A stretch of 64,000 bases of DNA, from contig JAHJTV010000025.1 of assembly GCA_018829445.1 (NCBI GenBank), positions 18,587-82,586 on the forward strand, given 5' to 3'. The notes under the pieces are model-generated. The model worked only from the letters and a program-made list of their open reading frames with translations, searched no databases and had not been told where the DNA came from. Below are positions 9,178 through 17,551 of this stretch, piece after piece (position 1 is the first letter of the stretch; each line of letters opens with the position of its first letter). This DNA comes from a bacterium. GTDB lineage: Bacteria > SAR324 > XYD2-FULL-50-16. The position numbers and the translations under genes are program-made.

Positions 9178-9264
9178 CGTTCCCTCAAATCGGTTTAGTC
9201 ACAATCTAATCACAGCATGCTTGACACCGGAAAACCAAATTTGTTGGAATCAGACATTATACCA

Positions 9265-9292
9265 TTGACATTGTACGGTTTTTAAGTATAGA
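9265..9292 (+). promoter_or_regulatory. Candidate sigma-70 promoter of the binding-lipoprotein gene
   Basis: TTGACA (9265-9270), a 16-bp spacer and TATAGA (9287-9292), plus strand. The remaining ~290 bp before the start codon would form a long leader in which no known riboswitch or leader peptide was recognised. The rest of the 8,970-9,586 gap holds the sigma-54 promoter and repeats described separately. Confidence 0.45.
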
Positions 9293-9586
9293 CAATACAC
9301 ACTTACGATTTATTCATTGTTGTATTCGATAAGGTGATCCTTTTTAGGCCTAAAAGCTGAACGCGGAGGATGAGTGTTTTTAACCTAATCTTAAAAAGGA
9401 GCACATTCCACTGCAATCTCACTTGTAAAGAATCCGTTTAATTGCATATTTCCCTCTGGAGCAAAACTGGAGAAGCTCCCCTTGATATGAAGCATTCAGC
9501 TTTGGTTTAATTAACTCTTCTCACAATATAAAAAGTGATACTATTAATGAATACATTTTTTCCCAAAATTTAAATTGGAGGACGTT

Positions 9587-10774
9587 TTGAAACCAATCAA
9601 TAAAAAGATTACTTGTTTCATCTTGGTTTTGGCATTTTTATCACTCATTTTCTCATCATGCGAACTGGGACAAACGGAACAGAAGTCAAAAATCTACAAG
9701 ATTGGGGCAATTTTATCGCTCACAGGCGGCGCATCCTTTTTAGGTGATCCGGAAAAGAAGACTCTTGAGATGTTGGTAGAGAAAGTAAACCTTGAGGGAG
9801 GGGTAAACGGTCACCCTCTGAAGCTGATTATTATGGACTCAAACAGTACTTCTCCGGCAACCGTTGCAGCTTTTAATAAACTAGTTTCTGAGGAGAAAGT
9901 CCTGGCTATAATAGGACCTTCGACCAGCGGGACAACAATTGAGATCTTACCGTTAACCATGAAGCATGAAATTCCGCTCATCTCCTGTGCTGCCAGTCAT
10001 AAAATCGTGCAACATACCTACACCAAAACACCATACCCCTGGGTGTTTAAAACCGCACAAAGTGATAGTATGGCGGTCGAAGCCATGTATTCCTTCATGC
10101 AGTCCAAGGGAATCAAAAAAATAGCAGTAATGAACATAAATAGTGGATACGGTTATAGCGGTCTAAAAGAAATTGAGCGATTGGCTCCTGTTTATGGAAT
10201 CGATATCATTGGTAAAGAGGTATATGCTCTCCAGGAAAATGATATGAAACTCCCTTTAACGAGGATCAAAGCGCTGAATCCTCAAGCTATTATCAATTGG
10301 TCTATTGGCCCCAGTCAGATTGCGGTCGTTCAAGCCTGGAAAGAGCTAGGCATGGACAAAATAAAGCTATTTCAAAGTCATGGATTTGGCAGTTTGAAAA
10401 ATGTCCAGTTAGCAGGCGGGAGTGCAGAGGGGGTCTATTTACCACTTGGTGCCGTAAATGTTGCCGATGTTCTGCCAGCCAACCACCCACAGAAGCAAGT
10501 GACCACACAATACGCTAAAGAATATAATGAAAAATACCAGGAGCCGGTGAGTTCCTTTGGGGGGCATGCCTGGGATGCTTTTTATCTGTTGGTTAACGCG
10601 TTGGAAAAAGCAGGTGCCGACAGAGCCAAAATCCGAGATGAGATCGAGAATACAAAGGGGTTTGTTGGCCAAGGAGGCATATTTAATATGTCAGTGGTTG
10701 ATCATAACGGATTGGACAAGACAGCATTCAAAATGACTGTCGTTAAAAATAATACCTGGGCACTAGCGGAATAA
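9587..10774 (+). CDS. Branched-chain amino-acid-type ABC transporter substrate-binding lipoprotein
   Basis: Periplasmic binding protein of the LivJ/Peripla_BP_6 family, 395 residues. A TTG at 9587, just behind GGAGGA, gives the N-terminus MKPINKKITCFILVLAFLSL followed by the lipobox IFSSC. That is a complete lipoprotein signal peptide, and so this start is chosen over a TTG four codons upstream. Family features are IYKIGAILSLTGGASFLGDPEKK, LIIMDSNSTS, IIGPSTSGTT and FGGHAWDAFYLL. No LivHMGF permease or ATPase genes are nearby, so it is an orphan that must use a transporter encoded elsewhere or act as a sensor. The ligand is not predictable; the family also binds aromatic acids and amides. Confidence 0.88.
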   Translation: MKPINKKITCFILVLAFLSLIFSSCELGQTEQKSKIYKIGAILSLTGGASFLGDPEKKTLEMLVEKVNLEGGVNGHPLKLIIMDSNSTSPATVAAFNKLVSEEKVLAIIGPSTSGTTIEILPLTMKHEIPLISCAASHKIVQHTYTKTPYPWVFKTAQSDSMAVEAMYSFMQSKGIKKIAVMNINSGYGYSGLKEIERLAPVYGIDIIGKEVYALQENDMKLPLTRIKALNPQAIINWSIGPSQIAVVQAWKELGMDKIKLFQSHGFGSLKNVQLAGGSAEGVYLPLGAVNVADVLPANHPQKQVTTQYAKEYNEKYQEPVSSFGGHAWDAFYLLVNALEKAGADRAKIRDEIENTKGFVGQGGIFNMSVVDHNGLDKTAFKMTVVKNNTWALAE

Positions 10775-10851
10775 CTCTTATTGCGAACGAGAAGAGTTTT
10801 ACCTGTTGCTCTAATCACCTTAAATTATCCGCAATAAAGATGTGGAAACAG

Positions 10852-10891
10852 AAAACGCAACCCAATCCATTTAGGTTGGGTTGCGTTTTTT
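10852..10891. terminator. Bidirectional intrinsic terminator
   Basis: Perfect 14-bp inverted repeat AAAACGCAACCCAA / TTGGGTTGCGTTTT with a 10-nt loop, ending in a run of six T. It lies between the convergent binding-lipoprotein gene and ftsH and overlaps the ftsH stop codon. Confidence 0.85.
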
Positions 10892-12851
10892 AGGCGGCTT
10901 GGTGTTCTGTTCCCAAAAAGGAGTTAAAGATCTCGGCATCCATTACTTCGATTTCCAACAATCGTTTTGCTATTTTGTGCAGCAGATCCAACTTCTTTTT
11001 CAACAGGTCGAGGGTTCGTTCATATCTGTTATTGATTGTTTTTGCAATTTCCTCGTCAATATAATTCTGGGTTGATTCCGAATACTCCTTTCTTTCTGAA
11101 GTTTGCATTCCACCCAGATACGAGGTTTGGTTGCTCCCCAAGTAAACATTCTTAAACTTATCACTCATTCCGTATTCGGATATCATCTTGCGGACAATGT
11201 CTGTCGCCCGTGATAAATCGTTCGAAGCTCCATTTGAAACCCTGCCAAAAATGATCTGTTCTGCGGCTCGCCCTCCAAGTAATACATCAACTCTTCCCAG
11301 GAGTTCCTCCTCATTAATCAAATAGCGATCCTCTGAAGGCATTTGCATGGTATATCCAAGTGCTGCCAGCCCCCTGGGCACGATTGATATTTTCTGCACC
11401 GGATCAGCATCAGGCGTAAAGGCTGCCATCAAGGCATGACCGGTTTCGTGATAGGCAACAATCTCTTTTTCCTTCTCATTCATCACCCGGCTTTTTTTCT
11501 CCAAACCGGCCACAAGCTTTTCGATAGCCTCGGAGAAGTCAGCTTGCATTACTTTCTTTCGATTGTTACGGACTGCCAGGATTGCAGCTTCATTTACCAG
11601 ATTTGCCAGGTCAGCACCAGAAAACCCTACTGTAGCTGCTGCAATTTTTCCCAATTCAACCTTCTCATCAACCTGAACATTTTTTGAGTGTATCTCCAGA
11701 ATAGCTTTTCTTCCTTTCAGATCCGGTCGATCGACAAGTATCTGTCTGTCAAACCGTCCCGGTCTTAAAAGCGCAGGATCAAGGATCTCAGGCCTATTGG
11801 TAGCAGCCAGTATAATGACACCGCCTTTGGAATCAAATCCATCCATCTCGACCAAAAGCTGATTAAGGGTTTGTTCACGTTCATCGTTACCGTTAATGGA
11901 TGCTCCCCTGCTTTTACCGATGGCGTCCAATTCATCGATAAAGATGATACAGGGAGCATTCTTACGGGCTTCTTGAAACAGATCCCGAACTCTTGCGGCT
12001 CCAACACCAACAAACAGCTCGACAAAATCTGCTCCGCTCATTTTAAAAAAGGGAACTCCCACTTCACCGGCAACAGCTTTTGCTAGCATTGTTTTGCCGG
12101 TACCCGGAGTACCGATTAGAAGTACACCTTTAGGGATCTTTCCTCCTATTTCATCAAACTTGGTAGAATTCTTCAGAAAATCCACTACTTCCACCAACTC
12201 CTCTTTCGCTTCATCTGCTCCCGCCACATCTTTAAAGGTTACTCCGGTATCCCCTTCCGAAACCAGTTTTGCCTTGTTTTTACCGAATGACATCACACCA
12301 CCGGCGCCACCTTTTAATCGAAATGATAAGAACCACCAGAGTCCCATCATCAATCCAAAGGGTAAAATCCAAGTCAAGAACACGTTGCCGAACATTTCAC
12401 CAAACGAGACAGGTCGGGTGTAGTATTCAACCCTATTGGCATCCAGAAGTCCAATAAAACCGGAATCATTCACCGGAATGGTGCGGTATACTTGTGTCGA
12501 ATTCCCGAGCTGCTGATTGCCCTGCTGATCTGCCTGTACTAAAGAAGAACCAACATAGTATTTATCTCCCAGCTCTACTCTTTTAATCTCCCCACTGATC
12601 ACTTTTTGTTTGAATTCGCTGAATTCAATGGTTTGAGGTTTCTCCCCCAAAAAAGTATTGACCATAGATATCAGAAGGAAAAAACCCACAAAGTACCAGA
12701 GATTTAACCTGAACCGATTCTGATTGTCGGGTTTTTTAATCCCGGATTTTTGCGGATCTTCCTTTCCCCTACCCTTTACCAGTTGTGAGATTGACTCACG
12801 TCTGACATCAGTTTGATCGTTTTGTTGAGAGGGCTTGATTGTTTCTTCCAT
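10890..12851 (-). CDS. ftsH: ATP-dependent zinc metalloprotease FtsH
   Basis: Membrane-anchored AAA+ protease that removes misfolded and short-lived membrane and cytosolic proteins. The 653-residue protein has a hydrophilic N-terminal extension of about 48 residues, TM1 (about 51-68), a periplasmic segment, TM2 (about 157-177), Walker A GTPGTGKT (247-254), Walker [11 protein letters not shown] (301-310), the second region of homology around 360, and the zinc site HETGH (468-472). The stop codon falls within the terminator hairpin shared with the convergent gene. Three hsp20 genes lie just upstream on the same strand, separated by 330 bp with two large hairpins, so this is a protein quality-control neighbourhood. 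The long N-terminal extension before TM1 is unlike E. coli FtsH. Confidence 0.97.
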   Translation of the reverse strand: MEETIKPSQQNDQTDVRRESISQLVKGRGKEDPQKSGIKKPDNQNRFRLNLWYFVGFFLLISMVNTFLGEKPQTIEFSEFKQKVISGEIKRVELGDKYYVGSSLVQADQQGNQQLGNSTQVYRTIPVNDSGFIGLLDANRVEYYTRPVSFGEMFGNVFLTWILPFGLMMGLWWFLSFRLKGGAGGVMSFGKNKAKLVSEGDTGVTFKDVAGADEAKEELVEVVDFLKNSTKFDEIGGKIPKGVLLIGTPGTGKTMLAKAVAGEVGVPFFKMSGADFVELFVGVGAARVRDLFQEARKNAPCIIFIDELDAIGKSRGASINGNDEREQTLNQLLVEMDGFDSKGGVIILAATNRPEILDPALLRPGRFDRQILVDRPDLKGRKAILEIHSKNVQVDEKVELGKIAAATVGFSGADLANLVNEAAILAVRNNRKKVMQADFSEAIEKLVAGLEKKSRVMNEKEKEIVAYHETGHALMAAFTPDADPVQKISIVPRGLAALGYTMQMPSEDRYLINEEELLGRVDVLLGGRAAEQIIFGRVSNGASNDLSRATDIVRKMISEYGMSDKFKNVYLGSNQTSYLGGMQTSERKEYSESTQNYIDEEIAKTINNRYERTLDLLKKKLDLLHKIAKRLLEIEVMDAEIFNSFLGTEHQAA

Positions 12852-13018
12852 GCTATCTCCAAATGGTAATAAAATGAGTTAACAAACCAGGGTTTGTGAT
12901 ACGTTGATCTTGATAGTCCTGGAATCTGGCTGCTTGCCTGACAATTATCTCCTGTTTTTAAAACTGACCGTGTCAGACATGAGGTTTTCTTACAAAACAG
13001 GTTGGCTTATAAATAAAA

Positions 13019-13097
13019 ACAGGTTTGGTAAGGATGACAAAGTAAGTGTGCGGGGGAAGCAGCCCACAAAAAGCCATCCTTAACAAGCCAAACCTGT
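13019..13097. repeat. Large imperfect hairpin between hsp20 and ftsH (I)
   Basis: ACAGGTTTGG+TAAGGATG (13019-13036) pairs with CATCCTTA+ACAAG+CCAAACCTGT (13075-13097), leaving a 5-nt bulge. A smaller stem TGTG(C)GGG / CCCACA lies inside the loop. The element has no coding potential and sits about 170 bp upstream of ftsH. Confidence 0.6.
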
Positions 13098-13109
13098 CGG
13101 GGTAATATT

Positions 13110-13166
13110 AGCACCTTATAATTTTTTTTCTGCGTTTTTTGGCAGGAAAAAATCTGTTAAGGTGCT
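13110..13166 (-). terminator. Long hairpin after the hsp20 gene (II)
   Basis: Outer arms AGCACCTTA / TAAGGTGCT are perfect. Inner arms, a T-run with CTGC against GCAGGAAAAAAT, extend the pairing with one or two bulges. It lies 17 bp past the hsp20 stop on the minus strand and probably ends that transcript. Confidence 0.55.
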
Positions 13167-13183
13167 TATCCAGTTTATCTGGG

Positions 13184-13690
13184 TTAGGCTGCCTTTACTT
13201 CAATTCGGCGAACCTTTTTTTGTGCACTCTCTGATTTTGGCAAGGTTACCTGGAGCACGCCGTTTTTAAATGAAGCCTTGATCTTATCCACCTCAATCTC
13301 ATCAGGAATTTGAATCGATCTCTGGAATGAACCAAAACTCCTTTCAACTTTGTAGAACTCTTTTTCCTCTTTCTTCTCTTCACTTTTCTTTTCACCTTTG
13401 ATAGTAAGAACCCGGTTTTTTAAAACCACCTCAATATCTTTTTCTTCCATTCCGGGGAGTTCTGCAGATACTTCAATGGATTTTTCACCTTCGCTGACAT
13501 TAATACTGGGTGAAAAAGATGAGAACCTGTCCTTACCGAAAAAGGTAGAAGGGAAGCTACCAAAATCACCAAATACTTCATCAAACATACGATTTACTTC
13601 TCTATGGAATGAATCAAATGGGCTTAGTGAATCTCTTTTTTCAATAGCATTGTTTTTTCTATTCCAAAGAACCAGATCTTTAAGTGCCAT
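13184..13690 (-). CDS. Hsp20/alpha-crystallin small heat-shock protein (1)
   Basis: ATP-independent holdase chaperone of 168 residues. The alpha-crystallin domain spans about residues 55-150 (SPSINVSEGEKSIEVSAELPG, then VLTIKGEKK and ASFKNGVLQVTLPK), and the tail RRIEVKAA contains the I-x-V anchoring motif. The N-terminal arm has F-rich segments (SPFDSFHREVNRMFDEVFGDFG) typical of class A bacterial Hsp20. The acidic-lysine loop EKKSEEKKEEKE is longer than usual. It is the third of three hsp20 genes on this strand (gap 105 bp to the second) and may share the sigma-54 promoter upstream of the first. Confidence 0.95.
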   Translation of the reverse strand: MALKDLVLWNRKNNAIEKRDSLSPFDSFHREVNRMFDEVFGDFGSFPSTFFGKDRFSSFSPSINVSEGEKSIEVSAELPGMEEKDIEVVLKNRVLTIKGEKKSEEKKEEKEFYKVERSFGSFQRSIQIPDEIEVDKIKASFKNGVLQVTLPKSESAQKKVRRIEVKAA

Positions 13691-13795
13691 GGTTACCTCT
13701 CTATTTAAATATGGTTTTACTTTTACTTGTCTTTAATTGGATCAGCTTTGCTGCCTGCCACTAAAAAGCAAGCAGCAAAGCATCTATTACAGTTA

Positions 13796-14197
13796 CTAAT
13801 TTATTTGAATGGTTCTGGGTTGCATCTCCGGCGCCTTGGGCAATACCAGTGACAGCACTCCGTTTTCCATTCTGGCTTCAATCTTTGACTGATCTATTTT
13901 ATTTGACAGCTCAAACTGTCTTGAATAATTCCCAATATTATACTCGGAATATAGTGGTTTCAGATCGGAGTAAGGTGTTGTCTCAACCAACCCATCAATC
14001 TTGATTACATTTTTCTCCAGTTTGACAGTTATATTGTCCTTACCAACACCCGGCATATCCATGAAAACCATTAACTCTTTATCTGTCTCAACAATATCCG
14101 TAGCAGGAACATAACGTTTCAAAGGCGTCGTGTGTTCCTTTTTTGCTTCAATCTCTTTTTTCTCTTGGGTTACAAGATCTTTTTTTTCATCGTTCAT
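13796..14197 (-). CDS. Hsp20/alpha-crystallin small heat-shock protein (2)
   Basis: 133 residues from ATG 14197, which has GGGAG at 7-bp spacing; the ATG two codons upstream is too close to that site. The alpha-crystallin domain covers most of the protein (YVPATDIVETDKELMVFMDMPGVGKDNITVKLEKN, then ARMENGVLSLVLPKAP) and the C-terminal IQI motif is the last recognisable element (RTIQIN). The N-terminal 25 residues are very rich in Lys and Glu. The sequence differs strongly from its two neighbours, so the three are old paralogues rather than recent duplicates. Middle gene of the chaperone operon. Confidence 0.94.
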   Translation of the reverse strand: MNDEKKDLVTQEKKEIEAKKEHTTPLKRYVPATDIVETDKELMVFMDMPGVGKDNITVKLEKNVIKIDGLVETTPYSDLKPLYSEYNIGNYSRQFELSNKIDQSKIEARMENGVLSLVLPKAPEMQPRTIQIN

Positions 14198-14259
14198 CTT
14201 CATTCTCCCTATTTTTTAAGTTGTTTAATTATTTATAACAGACACAAAAACAATGTCTC

Positions 14260-14685
14260 TTATGCGACCTTGATCTGCTTAGGCTTATCACTTTCAGCCC
14301 TCGGCAGTTTAACCTTTAAAACGCCATTGATATATTCAGCTTTGACGTTGTTGCTATCGACTCTGATAGGAAGCCTGATCGTTCTGTCAAACTTCATATT
14401 TTGTCTTTCCACCCTGTGAATACTTGCCTTCTCAGGGTATTCAAGCTTTCTTTCACCATGAATTCGAAAGAGATTCTCCTTCACTTCGATATTGATATCC
14501 TCTCTTTTCACGCCAGGAATTTCTGCTGTTAAAACCGTATCGTCTCCATCTTGAAAAAGATCAACAAACGGAAAAGCACCTCTACAGGTTGTCCCCGTTT
14601 CAAAATATTCGTTTCTACGGGCAGCTTCTACAGCGTTTTGAACAGCAAAAAGAGCATCTATTGTATTTGAAAATCGACCGAACAT
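14260..14685 (-). CDS. Hsp20/alpha-crystallin small heat-shock protein (3)
   Basis: 141 residues from ATG 14685, which follows GGAGG by 5-6 bp. An earlier in-frame ATG at 14709 lacks such a site. The alpha-crystallin domain includes PFVDLFQDGDDTVLTAEIPGVKREDI, LFRIHGERKL and AEYINGVLKVKLPRAE, and the tail QIKVA supplies an I-x-V motif. This is the promoter-proximal gene of the hsp20 operon: a consensus sigma-54 promoter is 67-83 bp upstream and a 23-bp palindrome lies further up. Confidence 0.95.
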   Translation of the reverse strand: MFGRFSNTIDALFAVQNAVEAARRNEYFETGTTCRGAFPFVDLFQDGDDTVLTAEIPGVKREDINIEVKENLFRIHGERKLEYPEKASIHRVERQNMKFDRTIRLPIRVDSNNVKAEYINGVLKVKLPRAESDKPKQIKVA

Positions 14686-14751
14686 AATAACCTCCAAAAA
14701 AAAGTTCATCCAAAATAATAAAACAATTTAATTTAAACTTACTTTTTATAT

Positions 14752-14768
14752 TGCATCCGGTGTGCCAA
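14752..14768 (-). promoter_or_regulatory. Sigma-54 (-24/-12) promoter of the hsp20 operon
   Basis: The minus strand reads TTGGCACACCGGATGCA; GG and GC are exactly 10 bp apart. The predicted transcript start is near 14741, giving a leader of about 55 nt. Confidence 0.75.
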
Positions 14769-14793
14769 CTATTTTTCACCAATTTTTTCAGAT

Positions 14794-14838
14794 TGTTAAC
14801 CATCAAATGGTTAACACTAGGCCAAAATGGACATGTCC
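14794..14838. promoter_or_regulatory. Palindromes upstream of the hsp20 sigma-54 promoter (candidate activator sites)
   Basis: Arms TGTTAACCAT / ATGGTTAACA around a 3-bp centre (14794-14816) form a perfect 10-bp-arm palindrome. A second palindrome, GGACATGTCC, follows at 14829-14838. They are 26-70 bp upstream of the -24 element. The remainder of the gap up to 15,068 holds nothing recognised. Confidence 0.5.
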
Positions 14839-15068
14839 TGTCAATTAACCACCCAATTAATGGACCCATGATGACCGGTTTCGAATCAAAACGACCCATT
14901 TGAATAAATTACTGAACAAACCGATGTTTCGAGCGAAATAGATGTTATACGGAAAAAAGGGAGAATTGGAGCACCAAAGAATTGGAGCGGTGAAGGGAAT
15001 AAGACCTTGTGGAGGCAAACAACACTACAACTGTGGGAAAGGAGCCTGATGGGAAAGTATGAACAAAT

Positions 15069-15338
15069 CTAAGCAATATAGTAGTTGCCCGATTTCAGAG
15101 TGTCCATCAATTCCTGAAAAGAATTGAAAAGAGCTACACCAACGGTCATGGGTTTTACAGGCAGTTTTCTCAGGTATTTACCCTTACTGTCTCGGGTGCT
15201 TTTCAACCAGACAGACTCAGGATTTCCTTTGAGAGCGGCATCACCCATGAAGAGATTAAATTCTTCTTTATTCCCATTATCTAAATCTAATGTAACGATT
15301 AACCTATCTCTGTTTTTGATATTTGTTTCGATTTGCAT
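15069..15338 (-). CDS. Conserved-looking small protein of unknown function
   Basis: 89 residues from ATG 15338, which is preceded by AAGGA at 5-bp spacing. The frame is open to 15362. The sequence (RLIVTLDLDNGNKEEFNLFMGDAALKGNP, then RKLPVKPMTVGVALFNSFQELMDTLKSG) looks like a small soluble alpha/beta protein with no cysteines, signal peptide or membrane segment. The family was not recognised. It stands alone, and a hairpin-forming inverted repeat lies about 45 bp upstream. Confidence 0.6.
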   Translation of the reverse strand: MQIETNIKNRDRLIVTLDLDNGNKEEFNLFMGDAALKGNPESVWLKSTRDSKGKYLRKLPVKPMTVGVALFNSFQELMDTLKSGNYYIA

Positions 15339-15380
15339 GGTAATCCTTTTTAATTTGTTCAAATTGAAACATTCTTAAAA

Positions 15381-15440
15381 AGTCATTCCTGCTCTGATGG
15401 GAGCCTTTTTAAGGTTTCTCGCGTCGTTACAGGAATGACT
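15381..15440. repeat. MITE/REP-like inverted repeat
   Basis: Perfect 11-bp terminal inverted repeats AGTCATTCCTG / CAGGAATGACT enclose 38 bp. GTCATTCC-type termini are common among palindromic repeats of proteobacteria. The rest of the 15,339-15,729 gap shows no gene. Confidence 0.5.
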
Positions 15441-15729
15441 ATATTATTATTAGAAAACATTCAAGTTTTATTCCATTTTGATGCATGTAAATCTTTGTTA
15501 TAATTAAGCTAAAAAATAACTTTTTATGCCCTTTTTAGGGAAACCAGGCAATTTAATCACTATTTGGTAAAAAACACCTCACCATTTAATGAAGTTGTAT
15601 ATTCCAATTACAAGGAATCTTCATCAGGTTATCCATAATAGATAACAGATCACTTTTTTGCAGGGTATGGGCACAGCAGAAACAGATAGGACAGTATCGG
15701 ATGGAAAACAACCAGTCATCAAGATACTG

Positions 15730-16542
15730 CTATCTTTTACGTGGCTTATTCAGCATCTGGTTCATTGCATGAGCCGGGATTTCAGCGAACGGCTTTCCGA
15801 TGATTTTGGCAGGAACTCCGGCAGCAGTACTATGGGGCGGTATATTGGTTAGTACCACACTCCCTGCGGCAATTTTGCTGTACTCACCGATCTCAACATT
15901 TCCCAGAATCTTTGCACCTGCTCCAATCAGCACTCCCTTTCTCACTTTGGGGTGACGATCACCAACAATATTACCCGTACCACCAAGAGTCACTTCGTGG
16001 AGAATGGAAACATCATCCTCAATCACTGCAGTCTCCCCAATAACAACACTGGTAGCATGATCGATCAAGATCCCTTTCCCGATCTGCGCTGCAGGATGAA
16101 TATCAACTCCAAACAGTTCCGAGATCCTGTTCTGAAGGTGACTGGCCAGTCCTTTTCTTCCTGATTTCCACAACCAATGAGCCACGCGATAAGACTGTAA
16201 GGCATGGAACCCTTTGTAGTGTAAAAACGGTTCGGCGAAGTTGTAGGCTGCAGGATCTCGCTCATGTATTGCTTTTAAATCGGCTCTGAATTCTTCACCT
16301 ATCTTATTACTCTCACAAAAAGCCTGGTCAATTACTTCCCGCATTAACATGGGCTGCAGACTGGAGCTGGCCAATTTCCCCGCCAAGTGAAAAGCTAACG
16401 CTTCTTCCAGTGTTTTGTGGTTTAAAACGATGGCATAGAGATAGCTGGCCAGGATCGGTTCCCGTTTTGCCTCTTCTTCAGCCGCTTTATACAGTTTCAA
16501 CCACAGTGTATCTTCTACTGGTTCCTGTTTGCAATTTTTCAT
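15730..16542 (-). CDS. cysE: Serine O-acetyltransferase
   Basis: Transfers an acetyl group from acetyl-CoA to L-serine, the first step of cysteine synthesis in the cytoplasm. 270 residues. The N-terminal helical SATase domain (about 10-145) contains KAIHERDPAAYNFAEPFLHYKGFHALQSYR, and the left-handed beta-helix follows with FGVDIHPAAQIGKGILIDHATSVVIGETAVI and HEVTLGG. The catalytic His residues of DPA-x-HF and IDHATS-type motifs are present. The protein ends soon after the hexapeptide repeats and lacks the usual C-terminal CysK-binding 'GI'-type tail (ends NKPRKR), so complex formation with CysK is doubtful. It is a single-gene unit divergent from the ThiF/MoeB-type gene. Confidence 0.95.
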   Translation of the reverse strand: MKNCKQEPVEDTLWLKLYKAAEEEAKREPILASYLYAIVLNHKTLEEALAFHLAGKLASSSLQPMLMREVIDQAFCESNKIGEEFRADLKAIHERDPAAYNFAEPFLHYKGFHALQSYRVAHWLWKSGRKGLASHLQNRISELFGVDIHPAAQIGKGILIDHATSVVIGETAVIEDDVSILHEVTLGGTGNIVGDRHPKVRKGVLIGAGAKILGNVEIGEYSKIAAGSVVLTNIPPHSTAAGVPAKIIGKPFAEIPAHAMNQMLNKPRKR

Positions 16543-16754
16543 CAGAGTTCATCCGGTTTAATTTTTATTTTTTGTTATTCTCTTCAATAACAGAATTTAC
16601 GTTGACTAGCAGGGCGCAATTGTCTATTTAATATCTGACCATATCGAGTTTTTTAAGGGATGGTCAATGCACATTTAAGATATGAGATTCGAGTCCTTGT
16701 TGAAAGAATTTATCAGATTCCACCAAAGACAAACCTTTATTAATTGAGAGTATT

Positions 16755-17531
16755 ATGAGTTTATCCGAAGATCAGTTAAAACGCTATAATCGTCACATTT
16801 TGCTTAAGGAATTTGGAACCGAAGGACAAACCAAAATTGCTGAAGCGAAAGTGCTGGTAATAGGAAGCGGTGGTCTTGGGTCTCCAACTCTTCTATACCT
16901 GGCTGCTGCAGGAATAGGCACCATTGGTATTGCAGATGGTGACCAATTGGATGTCAGCAATCTTCAGCGACAGATCATTCACTCAACACCCGACATCGGC
17001 CGCTCAAAGGTTGAGTCAGCCGGAGATAGAATTAATGCTTTAAATCCCCATGTGAACCTTAACCTAATCCCCGGTGAGATAAAAGCACACAATATTCTTT
17101 CTGTTATCAAGGACTATGACTTTGTCATTGACGGAACAGATAACTTTTCCTCCAAGTTCTTGATAAATGACGCGTGTGTGTTATCAGGAAAGCCCTTTGT
17201 TCATTCAGGTGTTTTGCGATTTCACGGCCAGATCATCACGGTTGTTCCACCCTCTTCTGCCTGTTATCGATGCATTTTCATCGAAGCACCGACGGAAGGG
17301 ACAGTGCCTTCGTGCAGTCGAGTCGGAGTTTTAGGAACAGTGCCAGGAATACTGGGAACAATGCAGGCAACAGAATGTATAAAATATATTATTGGAAAAG
17401 GAGATTTATTAACCAATCGGCTCCTGGTTTTTGATGCGTTCACCATGACTTTTAACGAGGTCAAAATCAATAAAAACCCCAATTGCCCGGTGTGTGGAAA
17501 AAATCCTTCCATTACAAAGCCTGAAGATTGA
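16755..17531 (+). CDS. MoeB/ThiF-type E1-like adenylyltransferase
   Basis: Activates the C-terminus of a ubiquitin-like sulfur carrier (MoaD or ThiS type) by adenylation. The 258-residue protein has the nucleotide loop VIGSGGLGSPTLLYLAAAGIG (about 33-53), the catalytic-arginine segment DVSNLQRQIIH, two zinc CxxC motifs (CYRC, then CPVC) and the E1 cysteine region TEGTVPSCSRVGVLG. No rhodanese domain is attached. The choice between MoeB, ThiF and HesA cannot be made without the partner carrier, which is not in the window. The gene is divergent from cysE and converges on the selenoprotein gene 20 bp away; both neighbours relate to sulfur or selenium chemistry. Confidence 0.9.
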   Translation: MSLSEDQLKRYNRHILLKEFGTEGQTKIAEAKVLVIGSGGLGSPTLLYLAAAGIGTIGIADGDQLDVSNLQRQIIHSTPDIGRSKVESAGDRINALNPHVNLNLIPGEIKAHNILSVIKDYDFVIDGTDNFSSKFLINDACVLSGKPFVHSGVLRFHGQIITVVPPSSACYRCIFIEAPTEGTVPSCSRVGVLGTVPGILGTMQATECIKYIIGKGDLLTNRLLVFDAFTMTFNEVKINKNPNCPVCGKNPSITKPED

Positions 17532-17551
17532 AAATCCGCGCCCTGGATTAT

